A stretch of 64,000 nt of DNA from Phoenix dactylifera (GCF_009389715.1 NC_052397.1:15634129-15698128), one strand, 5' to 3'. Shown: positions 22,985-33,517, counted from the first letter of the stretch. The notes: generated by a model not told the origin, from the sequence alone. Numbers and translations are program-made.

Positions 22985-23923
22985 AACCCCGGACTCCCTT
23001 CCCTGTTCCAATCAATCTCTCCAGCAGCAATTCTCCAATTCCAACTCTGTAAACTGGCTATGAATATCTTTTGTTTCCTTTCTTTTTCTAAAGTACTAAG
23101 AAATCAATGCAAAACTTCGAATGAGAGAGGATGTTCTGATCGCAGAAAACTGAGATTCCGGCGGCCCTGAACCCTCTCTTCTCCTTAAAATTCAATCAGT
23201 TTGCGGAAGATGACAATTTAATCACAAAAAAGTACAATTTGTTTTGCTGAAAGAGAATTGCCCGTTCCGCCGATACCTGTAAGCAAAGGAAGAAAATTCT
23301 TCTTAACTACCATTTCAGAACAAATGCAGTTATATTTTTTTTTAAAAAAAAATAAATTAATATAAGATATTAGAAAAAAAATCAAAAAAGAAACAAAAAT
23401 ACCTAATTCAGAGAACAAAAACCCCAGAGCAAAGAAAAGATAGTTAGAAAAAGAAGAAGAATAGAAATCCACGGGAAAGATAAACCCCATATGAATTAAA
23501 TTCCCTTTTCCTAAGTTGGATATTTCTATTTATAGAACACATTCTTAGCTGCCGAAATCCCAACAAATCTATCTAAAAGTGGAACCAAATCTACCAAAAT
23601 AACGGACAGAATCCATTCGAACTACCACTGGTTAACGGTCATCAATAATTCTGTTCTCAAATCTCCCAAAAAAAAAAAAAACCGATCATTTCGAAAGGAT
23701 TTGAGAAATGAGACGAAAAATTAGTGATGCAGTACCTCAAGATGCAACGAAAGAAAGGATAGAAATCGATGCAATCGATCGACAGAGAATAAAACCGAAT
23801 AAAATCTCCCCAAATCCGAAACTTTGGTTTCTATTTCGCTGGATTCTTTCACTGGCGATAGCTGAGAAAAAAAACGTAAATGAAGGAATAATAATCGCGC
23901 AGAGACCAGAAGGATTTAGTGCG
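22985..23923 (-). promoter_or_regulatory. RING gene 5' UTR and promoter region (inferred)
   Basis: The stretch immediately upstream of the start codon on the minus strand. Possible 3' splice sites (TTTACAG near 23051, CTTACAG near 23280) suggest one or more 5' UTR introns. No TATA box can be chosen with confidence. A Mutator-like foldback element abuts this region at 23924. Confidence 0.35.
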
Positions 23924-24719
23924 GGTAGTTCTATATACACCCCCCCTATTGCTCAGGACACCCCCAAAAAACCAAAAAAAAAATACCCAAACTAACCTTT
24001 AGTGTAATTACCATATTGCCCTTGAAATTTTCTCATACACCCCCTTCTGTTCGGCACTGTGCAGCCGAACAGAAGGCTTCTGTTCGGCACTGTGCAGCCG
24101 AACAGAAGGCTTCTGTTCGGTTGAGGGTTGCCGAACAGAAGGCTTCTGTTCGGCACTGTTCAGCCGAACAGAAGGGTTCTGTTCGGCGATCCAGTGCCGA
24201 ACGGAGCACTGGAGGCGGGGGGAGCTACCTCGAGGTGGTCGTGGAGGCGCCGGCGAGGTGCTCGTTGCTCGGGAGATGGCCGGGGAGGTGGTTCCGGGAG
24301 AAGCCGGCGAGGTGGTCGGAGATCGGGAGAATGCCGGCGACGAGAGGGAGAAGGGGGAACGGGGGGGTTTTGGGCGTTGGCGAGGTGCAATGCACCGACC
24401 GACGACGAGAGGGAGAAGGGGGAGACGGAGGGGGTTTGGCCGCCGGCGAGGTGCTTGAGGCGAGGTTTTTTGGGCGGAAGGGAGAAGCCGGCGAGTGTTT
24501 TGGAGGGGAAGAGCGGGGTGGGGGGGGTTTGGGGGGTGTAGAGAGCAATTTAGGTGAGGGGGTGGGGAGGGTGGGGGGTAATTTAGGAATTTTTAATTTT
24601 TTAGGGGTGTCCTTAGCAAATGGGGGGGGGGGGGGGTAGAGAGTATTTAATTTTTTTTAATTTTTGGGGGGTGTCCTGAGCAATAGGGGGGGTGTATATA
24701 GAACCACCCATTTAGTGCG
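23914..24719. mobile_element. Mutator-like non-autonomous element with 10-bp target duplication
   Basis: The element proper is 23924-24709 (786 bp). Terminal inverted repeats of at least 40 bp are clear: left GGTAGTTCTATATACACC with TATTGCTCAGGACACCC, right the reverse complement with a few mismatches. It is flanked on both sides by ATTTAGTGCG (23914-23923 and 24710-24719), a 10-bp direct repeat. Duplications of 9-11 bp and long inverted repeats point to the Mutator superfamily. The interior has a 33-bp tandem hairpin array (24045-24202), then a very G-rich block with repeated GCCGGCGAGGTG words, then a poly-G tract. No transposase is present. Confidence 0.8.
24045..24202. repeat. 33-bp tandem array of self-complementary units
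   Basis: Units start at 24045, 24078, 24111, 24144 and 24177. Each begins TTCTGTTCGGC and contains its complement GCCGAACAGAA, so a unit can fold as an 11-bp stem with an 8-base loop (ACTGTGCA). Unit junctions are also palindromic. It lies inside the Mutator-like element. Units 3 and 5 have altered loops but keep the arm words nearly intact. Confidence 0.9.
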
Positions 24720-25721
24720 CGTGGTAAAGAGCAAAGTTCCAAATTTACCCCAAAAAAAGAAAAAAAGAGCAAAGTTACGGCGGAGATTTTGGCCCCCTTT
24801 TTTTTTCCTTTTTGTAAGACAGCTGACTTTGACTTGAAAGATAACCGACCTTCACATTTGTGTCGGACCTACGGTTTGGTGGGTAGAGCTACTCAGCGTG
24901 GACCGTGGAATGGTTCGCATATGGGGGCTGGGCGTATAATCTGGGTTTCGTTGTAGGTGCAATTTGTATTCTTACTTTGTGGTTCCAATACGCAAGAATC
25001 TTTTGATGGAAGTGTCTTTCTGACCGGGGGCAAGGGCGCAATGGCTGGGCTCGGGCCTCTGGCGACCTGGCGAAACCTGATCCATGGTCTGGCCCATGTG
25101 CAAGCCTAAAAAGAAAGGGGCAAAGCATCTCAAATTGAAAGTCCAATTGACTTTGAAGTCAAATTAAAGATATCATTTTTATATTAGCATCCAACTCAGC
25201 TAGATCTCATCCTCAACCCGACTCCAAGCCAACGATTAATGGATTAGGTATGGTATCAAAGGCAAAATTGTGAAACTTTTTTCTAGTTAGGTGTGAGAAT
25301 AAAGTTTCTTATTCTAGACCTCATCAAAATCAATCTTTGCTTGCTAAATTATCTGGTATTACATGCATGCATACATGCTGCTAGTAGTATACATAATGCA
25401 TACATGTGTGCGTGTGTATATATTTATGTGTACTAGTTTTACATGAACATATTTTTCAATTGAAAACATAAAAGTAATAACATATTAGAACATATTTAGG
25501 TATCTATACTTTTTTTTTTAATGGTAATTAGGTATCTATACTTGCTTTTAAATAAGATGTATCTTTTCAATTTGAGGCTGTTATTATTATTCAGATAACA
25601 ATCAAGTGTTTGTTATTTATAGTCTAATTTTACATCATATATTGGATGTTAATAAACTTTTCAAAGTATGGACTACTTAGCTTAATTAACTCTTCAAAAT
25701 AATGGAGGCATCTTATATCCA
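24720..25721. other. Intergenic, no gene recognised
   Basis: AT-rich DNA after the Mutator-like element, with a short GC-richer patch at about 24890-25100 that shows no domain in any frame. No RNA gene or clear transposon ends were seen. Confidence 0.4.
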
Positions 25722-26130
25722 TTCTACAACCCTCTTTGGAAAGCCGGAGTATTGGAAAAGGCCAAAGTCTTCATGTGGTTGGCTCTTCAAAACAAATTAC
25801 ACGCAAAAGATATTTTAGCAAGGAAGGATTGGGGGCAGCAAGTACAAGATGTCTTTTGTGTGAAGCATGAACGGAGAATACGACTCATTTATTTCTCATG
25901 TGTCTTTTCACGAAAAGTATTGCTTCTCTTAAAGTCTACCACAAATTAAGAGGATGGCCAACTAGTCTTCAATCTCTTTGGACAAAATGGAGAATTATGA
26001 ATATTCAACCCTCACTTAAAAGATCTTGGGACCAGCTGATGATTAGGGTTGCACTTTGCTGGCAGATTTGACATGAAAGAAACAACCATATCTTTCTAAC
26101 AAGGACTCAATTATTCATGGGGTGTCGTAA
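25722..26130 (+). pseudogene. LINE-type reverse-transcriptase zinc-binding domain remnant (zf-RVT)
   Basis: The plus-strand frame reads NPLWKAGVLEKAKVFMWLAL, then QNKLHAKDILARKDWG, and after frame changes HGEYDSFIS, HKLRGWPTSLQSLWTKWRI and WQIWHERNNHIFL. This order is that of the C-terminal zinc-binding (zf-RVT) region of plant LINE polyproteins, where a W-K....K...F.WLAL..KL motif precedes a Cys/His finger and W..WK.RN..IF. The frame is broken at several points and no reverse-transcriptase core is present. It is a truncated fossil. Confidence 0.65.
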
Positions 26131-27270
26131 AAAATACCCTTTTTATTTTTTATTTTTTATTTTTTTCAGCTCTCCGAATAAATCGTCCTTTTCCAATCAA
26201 AGAATCTCTCCAGAATGGTTAGCCACGTAAAAGACTGCCCAATTTACTATCTCGTTGGTCTTACGGTACACATGTTTTGTCCGAACGGCCATCTCTTCAC
26301 ACACCATAGCTCAAATATTCCGGAGCAGCGGATGGCTATCGCCAATACCACTCACACTTCATTGGATCTAATCGATGACTGTCGTCGAATCATCTTTCAA
26401 AAATGCTCCACTCTTTCAAGCTTCGAGAAAACTTTCGTCCGCTCCGAAAACTTTTGTCCACTTTATTGTTTATTATTTTCGCTACTCTTTGTATCGACTA
26501 TGTATATAATCTTTATCATCAATAAATTTTTTAGGGGAAGTGTTTCTTTACTTCCACCATTGCACCTCCTAAAAAAAACTCTTTAAAATATAATATTTAA
26601 TATTTGAGAAGTGTTGAGGTCCCCTCTAGCTTCTTGTTGGATTAGAGAGGATCAGTTTGCCAATCACAGCAACCAAACTACATAGGGCTCGCTCAATCAT
26701 GACCGTCATGCAATGCATAGACGGCCTAGATTAGTAAGCATGTGTTCCTCTGTCCAACAATAGGCTTGAGAGGGAAGGAACTCATTTAAGAAAATGTCTA
26801 TTAGAATAAATGGAACCTCCGTTGGCTCTAGGGAAGAGACTCCACCCCTTTTAGCCCTTGGTTTATGAACAACTTATGCTTTTCGCTAAATGATAATTTA
26901 ATACATGCATAAATTTATGTGTTGGTGTAATAGTATGTGATTGGCAGTGCACGAGATCTATTTGGACTTTTCAAAAAATGCATGACAAATCAAACACTAA
27001 CATGCGAACATGTAGTGTTACCGCTACTGGTGCTACTTTTTCCTTGGCTAATAGCCAGGTTATTCAAGCTTTAATCAGTAAGCCATCAGACATAATGTAT
27101 ATAAATAGCTTTACCTTGACCATTATGATCTTCCAAAACCAATTATCCTCTGAGCTTTGGAATTGGCTTTTCCTTGTGGCTTCCAAGATATGCTTGAACA
27201 TGTATATATATAGCTGAACTAAGCTTTAAAAAGAGCAGCTTGATGGATGTAGCCTGAAGGGAGGTAGGAG
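26131..27270. other. Intergenic, possible retroposon tail, otherwise unassigned
   Basis: No coherent domain is visible. An AATAAA-containing stretch near 26520 (AATCTTTATCATCAATAAA) after a run of open frame could be the 3' tail of a retroposon. The remainder to 27270 is AT-rich and featureless. Confidence 0.3.
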
Positions 27271-27709
27271 GGGTGGTGCAGGCTTTGTTGTTAGGGGTCC
27301 GGACTTCAGGATGATTGTTGCTGGGAGGCTGCCACTTGTTTAACACCTCGGTACCAGAGGCGGAGCGGCCTAGGCTGGATTATGCTACGTTCGGCGTGCT
27401 TTGCAGAGGAGAGAGGTCCTTCTGGAGGGTGACTCTGCGACGGTCATTGGGTGAATCCAACAGGTTTCTGGGAGGGTCAGTGATTACCATCCGCCGCTGA
27501 GAGATATCCAGGCCATGGTTTGTGGTGGGATGGTGCTCCAAGCGAAACACGTGTTTAGATAGATCAATGGGGCAGCAGATTGGGTGGCCTTTTTTATTGC
27601 CAACCACTCGGCGGACCATCTCTCGGTGAGAGAAGCAGAGTTGCCCGGTACACTCCGTAATGTACTACTTTTTGATTTTCTTGATTATATCCGTACACGT
27701 TATGTATAA
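27271..27709 (+). pseudogene. RNase H-like (RVT_3) domain remnant of a plant LINE
   Basis: The plus-strand translation gives GGAGFVVRGPDFRMIVAG, then LEGDSATVIG, IQQVSGRVSDYHPPLRDIQA, HVFR, INGAADWVAFFIANHS and ending NVLLFDFLDYIRTRYV with TAA at 27707-27709. The order GAGFVIR / EGDS / R.xN.AADxxAxxA is that of the RNase H domain found in plant LINE-type polyproteins (the At1g65750-like 'putative ribonuclease H' group). In-frame stops replace expected Trp and Ser/Arg codons, and a frameshift occurs near 27330-27360. It is a degenerate fragment about 1.2 kb from a matching zf-RVT fragment, possibly of the same insertion. Confidence 0.75.
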
Positions 27710-28546
27710 TACTCTCATTTTTAGCACAAAAAAAAAAAGAAAAAAAAAAGAAAGAAAGAACAACACCCTCCTCCTCTTCAAAGGTACTCATGCCAAGTCC
27801 AAAACACCTAGCCTGTTTGTAATCGAGGATGGAAAGAAGACGCTTAGACGGGCAATGCAATAATTAACATCTCAAAAGCCCAAGGTATCAGTACAGTTGG
27901 AAATCAGATTCCTCTTGGGTGCAAATTAGTTGGATTATGTTGGCAAAAGACTTTGGTTTACTATAGAAAGGCAAAAGACTTGGCCTAATTCATTTTCCCA
28001 TTTAGTTTCAACTTATTTTACCTACGGATCTAGATATGTGTCAGGTGCCAATGCTACAATTTTGAGCTGGTGTCCATCAAGCGTAGCTAGATTGGGAGGT
28101 GTACGATTTCTAGGTAGTTCTTTTGGGTGAAACTGTGATTGGAGCTGCTTCCGTCCCATAAATTTTGATTAAGAGGCCTCTGAATGTACTGCTCGGCCAT
28201 TAATCTAGAATGTAACCAATGGTCCGTTCTCTATCTACACTTCTTCACCGGAGTCGAACCAGTTTGATCTAGGAAAACATTGGCTAACCCCCACCCCCTT
28301 CGTTAATTCGGCAATATCTAGGATTTATATCCTAGATTTTTTTTTGGAAAACATGCCTTTAAATGTGAGGTGCCATCAACTGCTAGGTTAAATCTTGTTC
28401 CACCTGTCAGTAGATTTGTAGACCAAAACAATTTAGATCATCTGCATATGTAAGTCAGAAAAATGTTTGGCAAAGTCAAAAAAATCACACGATTGATATG
28501 AATTGTATCCTCGTTTCTCCCTTTGAATTCGCATCCTGAACGCAAG
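27710..28546. other. Intergenic, no gene recognised
   Basis: An A-rich tract at 27727-27760 follows the RNase H remnant, as expected of a LINE poly(A) tail. Beyond that, AT-rich sequence without a supported feature runs up to the solo LTR. Confidence 0.4.
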
Positions 28547-28551
28547 ATAGC

Positions 28552-29728
28552 TGTTAGGGGAAAAACCCTAAGTCATATATCCACAGAGGCGCTCGGCCAA
28601 AGAGTGCCGACCGGAAAGCCGCTCGGCCGAAGAGCGCCGACCGGAAAGCTGCTCGGCCAAAGGATGCCGACCAGAAAGGCGCTCGACTAGAGGGCGTCGA
28701 CCAGAGCGCGCGCCAAGAGGTGCCCCACCCAAAGCTGCTCGGTTAGAAAGTGCCGACCAAAGACAGCGCCAAGGCGCTCTGCTAGAAGGTGCTCGCCTAA
28801 AGGGCGCCGACCAGGAGTACTTGAAGCAACCCCGCCACAGGGCGCCCCATTGGGCGACCAGCTCGGCTCGGCACTCTTGCCGAGCCGATGCCTTAACCAA
28901 ATGTTCAACCTCCGCCTAAAGTCCAAGGGACTGACAACTCCTACGGCTTGCGACCTGCCACTATCTCCAAGCCATCAAGGCATAAGATCTTCGCAGGTAT
29001 TCGGCACGACCTGCCATTAATGCACGAGACTCTCTCAAGTCTCCGATGCACTCAGTCATTTAATGAACACGGCCCAAGACGATCTCCGGATCACTGAACC
29101 ATCAGAGCGCATGGCTCTACCTGACCGCCGGTTCATTCGGTAATAAATGCACTTACCATCCACAGACCCCAGGCCCGCTACGGCCGGCGGTTCAACCACT
29201 CCAACAGGTCCGATCGACCGTGACAACTCCCTGATTCCGGTCTGATTCGGCCCTGTTCTCCACTATGCCATAAATGGGCCAAATCGTGCCCAATTATCAC
29301 AGACAGGGACAAATCCCCCGGTTACCTCCCAGGTAACGTAATCCCCTCCTATAAAAGGGAAGCTGGGAGAACCAAGGGGGGAAAAAAACAAACAAAAAAC
29401 GGAAACAGATCCCCGAGACTGAACCCGCCGGGAAGCATAGACACAATTGAGGACATCATCCTCTTCGTCTTCTTTATCCTATCCAAATATTCTTGCTGTC
29501 TTCTCCATATACTCTCTTCCCTGCTCTCTCCACATACTTGCCTCCTCTGACTTAGGCATCGGAGGGCCGGCGCCGGGGAGCCCGGCCACCGGTTTTTCTT
29601 GCAGGACTTGCACACCCCCCCGCAGCGGAGGACGCAGCCGGCCGGCGCACCGCCTTCCGCCCCCTGTAGCAGCGGAGCTCCTCCTTCCCCGGCTTCGCGG
29701 CGGCCCCCGGGTCCAATTTCCAGCAACA
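28552..29728 (+). mobile_element. Solo LTR of a Tat-type Ty3/gypsy retrotransposon
   Basis: A 1177-bp segment starts TGTTAGGGGAAAAACCC and ends CCAATTTCCAGCAACA. It is flanked on both sides by ATAGC (28547-28551 and 29729-29733), a perfect 5-bp target duplication. Its 3' part matches the LTR at 58325-59089: TATAAAAGGGA, then GGAGGGCCGGCGCCGG, CCGGCCACCGGTTT, CCCCCGGGTCCAATTTCC. A TATA box (TATAAAAG, about 29350) precedes a C/T-rich leader. No internal region or second LTR remains, so the element was lost by LTR-LTR recombination. The 5' part holds a 30-bp tandem repeat. Confidence 0.9.
28591..28830. repeat. 30-bp GCTCGGCC tandem repeat in the solo LTR
   Basis: Units starting GCTCGGCCAAAGAGTGCCGA begin at 28591, 28621, 28651 and 28681 and continue in diverged form to about 28830. 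Each carries the words GCTCGGCC, GCCGACC and GGAAAG. Arrays of this kind are not seen in the related LTR at 58325. Confidence 0.8.
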
Positions 29729-29733
29729 ATAGC

Positions 29734-30717
29734 TAAATGACGTTCTTGAGTGAATTTCTCGAGTCATTGTATTGTTGCTCATTTAGGACTTATATTTTCT
29801 ACTCCTTGACAGACTTTTAGCAGGAGCTTCCGAAATCATCTACTCATAAATTGGTACACAGCACCAAATTCTCTAAGCTTAAAGTGTAGAAGTTTTTCAT
29901 TTTTGGTAGTATCTTCGTTTCAGCCCCATATCAAGCCACATATCAAGAATTCATAATTTAAAAAAATTTCAATTAAAATTCAAAATTCAAACCACTAATG
30001 CTCTCTCGATAGACATTTGCCAAGTGCCCAAGAACTCCCTTAGATTGCACTTTTCTGCCGAATTTTCTATTAATGAGCAGAAACAAGGGCAGCTCTCCCC
30101 CAATAGTGTGAACCCTTAAATTTTGATTGCATGATTCTTTGCAGGATATCTAGTATGATAAACAAAATCTTTACACTTGCAAAAGCTTCAGTATTCATTG
30201 ATATTAGTCATGAAGTTATATATAGATCATCATTAATTTTTTTGGAGGAATCACTTGGTGCAGCGATGCTCGACTTTCTTAGCATGGCAGCAAGGGCAAA
30301 GAGAGAGCAGCAGTGGATGCTGGTCTCCTGGCGGCATCGACAGTGGACGACGCCCAAACTACCATGCAATCTGCCACGGCGCTTGGCTTTACAACTCCTT
30401 GAGAGAGAAGAAAAAAAAAAAGTGACCCTTATGAATCAACGACGGGCGCGATTTAATCAATCTAGCAAACAATTTCATGCCGGTCACATCGGCGATGGAG
30501 CCCACGGCTAAAAGCAAATGGAGGACCATAAGCAGAAAGGAGGGGGCATGGCCTTCGGAAATGACCACCACCACGAGGACGAGTTCCTAGGTGGAGCCAC
30601 AAGCCAGTCGTACTGCTCCTTTTCCCTTTCCTCTTCTCTTCTTCTTCTTCTTCTTCTTCCTCCTTCTCTTCCTCACAGCCTTGGAATTGGAGTTCAACAA
30701 CGTCCGATTCCAGTGCC
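29734..30717. promoter_or_regulatory. Upstream region of the USP-like gene
   Basis: About 1 kb between the solo LTR and the start codon. The last 200 bp contain a pyrimidine-rich CTTCTTCTT run typical of plant 5' leaders, and the start lies in a GCCATGG context. No TATA box is chosen. The open frames here show no known domain. Confidence 0.35.
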
Positions 30718-32283
30718 ATGGGCCGAACCAGCACAAGGCTACCAAGCTTCTGCTTAAACCGTGGTGCAACTCCAGTCCGAGTCCGGTCTCCACCGATAGA
30801 CTCGAAGCCCGTTTCTGCCACCGTCGAGGCATGTCAGCTCCTCGAGCCTTCTGCCAATGTGGAGGAGTCCAGTGATGGAACAAAGAAGGATGTGGAGCTT
30901 GGCAGAAGGATCATGGTTGTCGTGGACTCGAGCCCGGAAGCTAAGACTGCCTTGCAGTGGACGCTCTCGCACTCGGTCGGGAGCAACGACACTATTGTTC
31001 TTTTGGACATTGTGAAGCCATCTAAGCATGGTGAGATCTAGATTTGGTTTAGATGGTCTCATAGTGAAGAAGCAGGCTAAGTGTGGAAGGTTCTGAATTC
31101 TTGTCAGGTGAACAACTTCAGAGGGAGAGAGATCCAAAGGGTTCTGAGCTCCTCTGTGCTATGAAGAGTATCTGCCAATCAAAAAGACCAGAGGTAAAAC
31201 AGTTAGTGTTCTATGCTCCTTTTATATGTTGCTCAATTCAGCATGCTAAGCTGCTAAGATAAATAAGTGGATAGAATTCTGTTTATCAGAAGGAAATTGG
31301 CAAAATGCATTCATGCTATAGATGTAGTTTGATGAGTTAGGACCTAGCAATCCTCTACAGCTTGGATTAGAAAAGTTGGATTCTCATGGGTGTAAGACTT
31401 GAATTAAGCTATAAGCAAAGTTCTATGTTTGCATTTCGTAAACTAGTGATATAGTACCAAATAGAAATGACAGAATTTTAACATTTGGAAAAATTGATAA
31501 CACCGATATTGTGTTTTGGTACATGGTTATATCTGAACCAATTGAATTTCTTGTAATATTTTGTAAGATTAAGAGGTACAGCAGATTATAAGTACCCTTT
31601 TTTCTGAATAAAAAAATGATAACTCCGATATTGTGATTTGATACATGGTTATATCTGAACCAATCGAATTTCATGTAATTTTTTTGTAAGATTAAGATGG
31701 ACAGCAGATTATAAGTACCCTTTTTTTCTTTTTTTTTGAAAAAAAAAAGAAGAAAGGCAGATCAAAAACAATTCGTCCGACATTTTTAAATCATGAGCAA
31801 CTAATTGGGTAGTTGCCTTGTCTTAGTCATCATCTAATAACTAAGACAAGGCAACTACCCAATTATAAAGATGAGAATTATAGAAGAAAGGGCAAACATT
31901 CTTCATGGCGACTATCTGTGGACTCATAAAAACAATTGTGAAAAAAAGATGTTCAAACTCATTAATCTTCAGCAACAAAGCCTGAAAATTTTTGCCAGGT
32001 AAAAGTTGAATTTTCTATAGTGGAAGGGAAAGAGCGAGGGCCGGCCATTGTCGAAGAGGCCAGAAAGCAGGGAGCTTCCCTCCTTGTCATGGGGCAGAAG
32101 AAGCGATGGATCACATGGCGTCTGCTGATGATGTGGGCCGGAAGTAAGATCGGAAGCAGCATCGTAGACTACTGCGTGAAGAATGCGAGCTGCATGGCTC
32201 TGGCAGTGAGGAGAAAGAGTAGGAGAGGTGGTGGATATTTGATCACTACCAAGCGTCAGAAAGACTTCTGGCTTTTGGCTTAA
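30718..32283 (+). CDS. Universal stress protein (USP)-like, adenine nucleotide alpha-hydrolase fold
   Basis: Predicted 227-aa protein of the plant USP family (Rossmann-like alpha/beta fold, often stress-responsive; exact role unknown). Exons: 30718-31030 (313 bp), 31108-31193 (86 bp) and 31999-32283 (285 bp, TAA at 32281-32283), all with GT-AG junctions and matching phase. The USP beta-1 motif GRRIMVVVDSSPEAKTALQW starts at residue 62. It is followed by NDTIVLLDIV, and after the second intron VEFSIVEGKERGPAIVEEA, GASLLVMGQKKR and CMALAVRRK. The usual ATP-binding signature G-2x-G-9x-G-S is only partly kept (MGQKKR...GSKIGSS), so nucleotide binding is uncertain. The N-terminal 60 residues are basic and low-complexity. 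The start is chosen for its GCCATGG context and lack of better upstream in-frame ATGs. Confidence 0.85.
31496..31731. repeat. 122-bp tandem duplication in USP intron 2
   Basis: GATAACACCGATATTGTG at 31496 recurs as GATAACTCCGATATTGTG at 31618. Both copies continue through TACATGGTTATATCTGAACC, TGTAAGATTAAGA and GCAGATTATAAGTACCC. They are about 90 percent identical by eye. Confidence 0.88.
31802..31865. repeat. Perfect 26-bp inverted repeat with 12-base loop
   Basis: The left arm 31802-31827 starts TAATTGGGTAGTTGCC. The right arm 31840-31864/5 ends GGCAACTACCCAATTA. The arms are exact complements over 26 bp. The 12-base spacer is CATCATCTAATA. It lies in intron 2 of the USP-like gene, 133 bp before exon 3. 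Confidence 0.97.
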
Positions 32284-32810
32284 GGAAGGGTGCGTGCTTC
32301 GAGTGTAATGTCTGTGAATAATAAAAGAGAAAGATGGAAGCCATAGGTTTGTTAAATCCTTATTGCTACTGGATGATAGATTCTCTTTCTTGGATAGAGG
32401 AGAATACCTTGGCTCAGTATTAAATTATAGTGGCTGCGGAGTTAAAAATAAAGTGGTCGACAATTTGGTTGTATTATGGAATGAGTTACGTGATATTGGT
32501 ATGACCATTTGCTAAGTGTTTGTTTTGTTTGTGAAGCGGGGGTAATACAAGTGCCGAAAGTCCAACTATTCGGTCTTCTTTATTTGAAGATGAAGGAGTC
32601 ATTGCTAGGAAAATTAAAGGCCTTTTCATCACAAATTTGTTGTGATTTATAATCATTTTTTATGATTTTCTTTGGAGGGAAAAAAAGAAAAAAAATACAA
32701 TTTCGTGTTCCTGTTAAATCTTTTTAGATAATATATAATTTATTTTATTTCTTGATCATGGGAGTAAAATGTGGAGAAAAGAGGAAAATAACGAAAAAAA
32801 AAGGGAAAAT

Positions 32811-32882
32811 CGCCGTTGCCGGGGATCGAACCCGGGTCACCCGCGTGACAGGCGGGAATACTTACCACTATACTACAACGAC
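32811..32882 (-). tRNA. trnD-GUC: tRNA-Asp (GUC)
   Basis: The minus strand reads a complete 72-nt tRNA: acceptor 5' arm GTCGTTG, box A TAGTATAGTGGTAAG, anticodon stem CCCGCCTGTCACGCGGG with GTC at 32849-32847, and T-arm CCGGGTTCGATCCCCGG (box B GGTTCGATCC). The 3' acceptor CAACGGC and discriminator G pair properly. CCA is not encoded and there is no intron, as expected for a nuclear eukaryotic tRNA-Asp. Downstream on the minus strand a poly-T run (plus-strand AAAAAAAAA at 32795-32802) serves as the Pol III terminator. The gene appears functional. Confidence 0.97.
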
Positions 32883-33440
32883 GTTGCTATTCGTCTCTAC
32901 AAATTAATAATATTTGAACAAAGTCAAAACACTCGGCGTGATACATGGGAGGAAATTGAACCTGGATGAAAACCTCCATCTTCAAGCATGGAACCTACTC
33001 TCCATGAAAGAGGGATGAAACTACTAGGCTATGGTCCGCTTGGATCAGCTCTCTCATTTATAGACAATGCCCTGCACCACCATCTTGGGATATATGATAT
33101 CGATCATAAATAAACCTACTTATAACCATATCATCAGGATTTTATATACGCCAAGTACCCTGATTTAATTGAGAAGTTGTTTACATTAAGCCCTTTACAA
33201 TATACATGCCACCCGAAATTACCCCGTAAGTGTTGCCCAACTCACAAAGTAATGAGACCATGAGAAGAATCTAGCGAATGGTAACCTACAGCACTCTAAA
33301 TGAAAAAGCCCTGTGGTTCTCTGTAAAAGAGCAAACTTTGCCACCATTTAAAGAACAAAACTCAAAGCCAAACCAGAAACTTTGTGGCAATACATATGTA
33401 AAGGTGAAGGTGATCGGTGGAGATTCATTATAGGAAGATG

Positions 33441-33479
33441 GATAGACAGACAGACAGACAGATATATACACAAATAGAT

Positions 33480-33517
<38 letters not shown>
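33441..33517. repeat. GACA/GATA tetranucleotide microsatellite
   Basis: A compound simple repeat: GACA units at about 33445-33460, then ATATACAC, then about ten GATA units from 33477 to 33517. Confidence 0.95.

Noticed and set aside
24045-24202. CRISPR-like array of regularly spaced palindromic units
   Set aside because: Units are contiguous without unique spacers, in a plant nuclear transposon; not a CRISPR array.
24016-24639. 207-codon open frame with a repeated 11-residue peptide
   Set aside because: It is the translation of a 33-bp hairpin repeat (33 is divisible by 3) and a poly-G tract inside a transposon; frames on both strands are equally open.
26215-26586. 123-codon plus-strand frame
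   Set aside because: No domain; at most the decayed tail of a retroposon.
28568-28900. 110-codon minus-strand frame with repeating AERLSGRHSLAE-like peptide
   Set aside because: Product of the 30-bp tandem repeat inside the solo LTR, not a gene.
30131-30821. Several frames of 60-126 codons on both strands upstream of the USP-like gene
   Set aside because: Low-complexity leader sequence (CTTCTT/GAAGAA); none joins to the conserved USP exons in phase.
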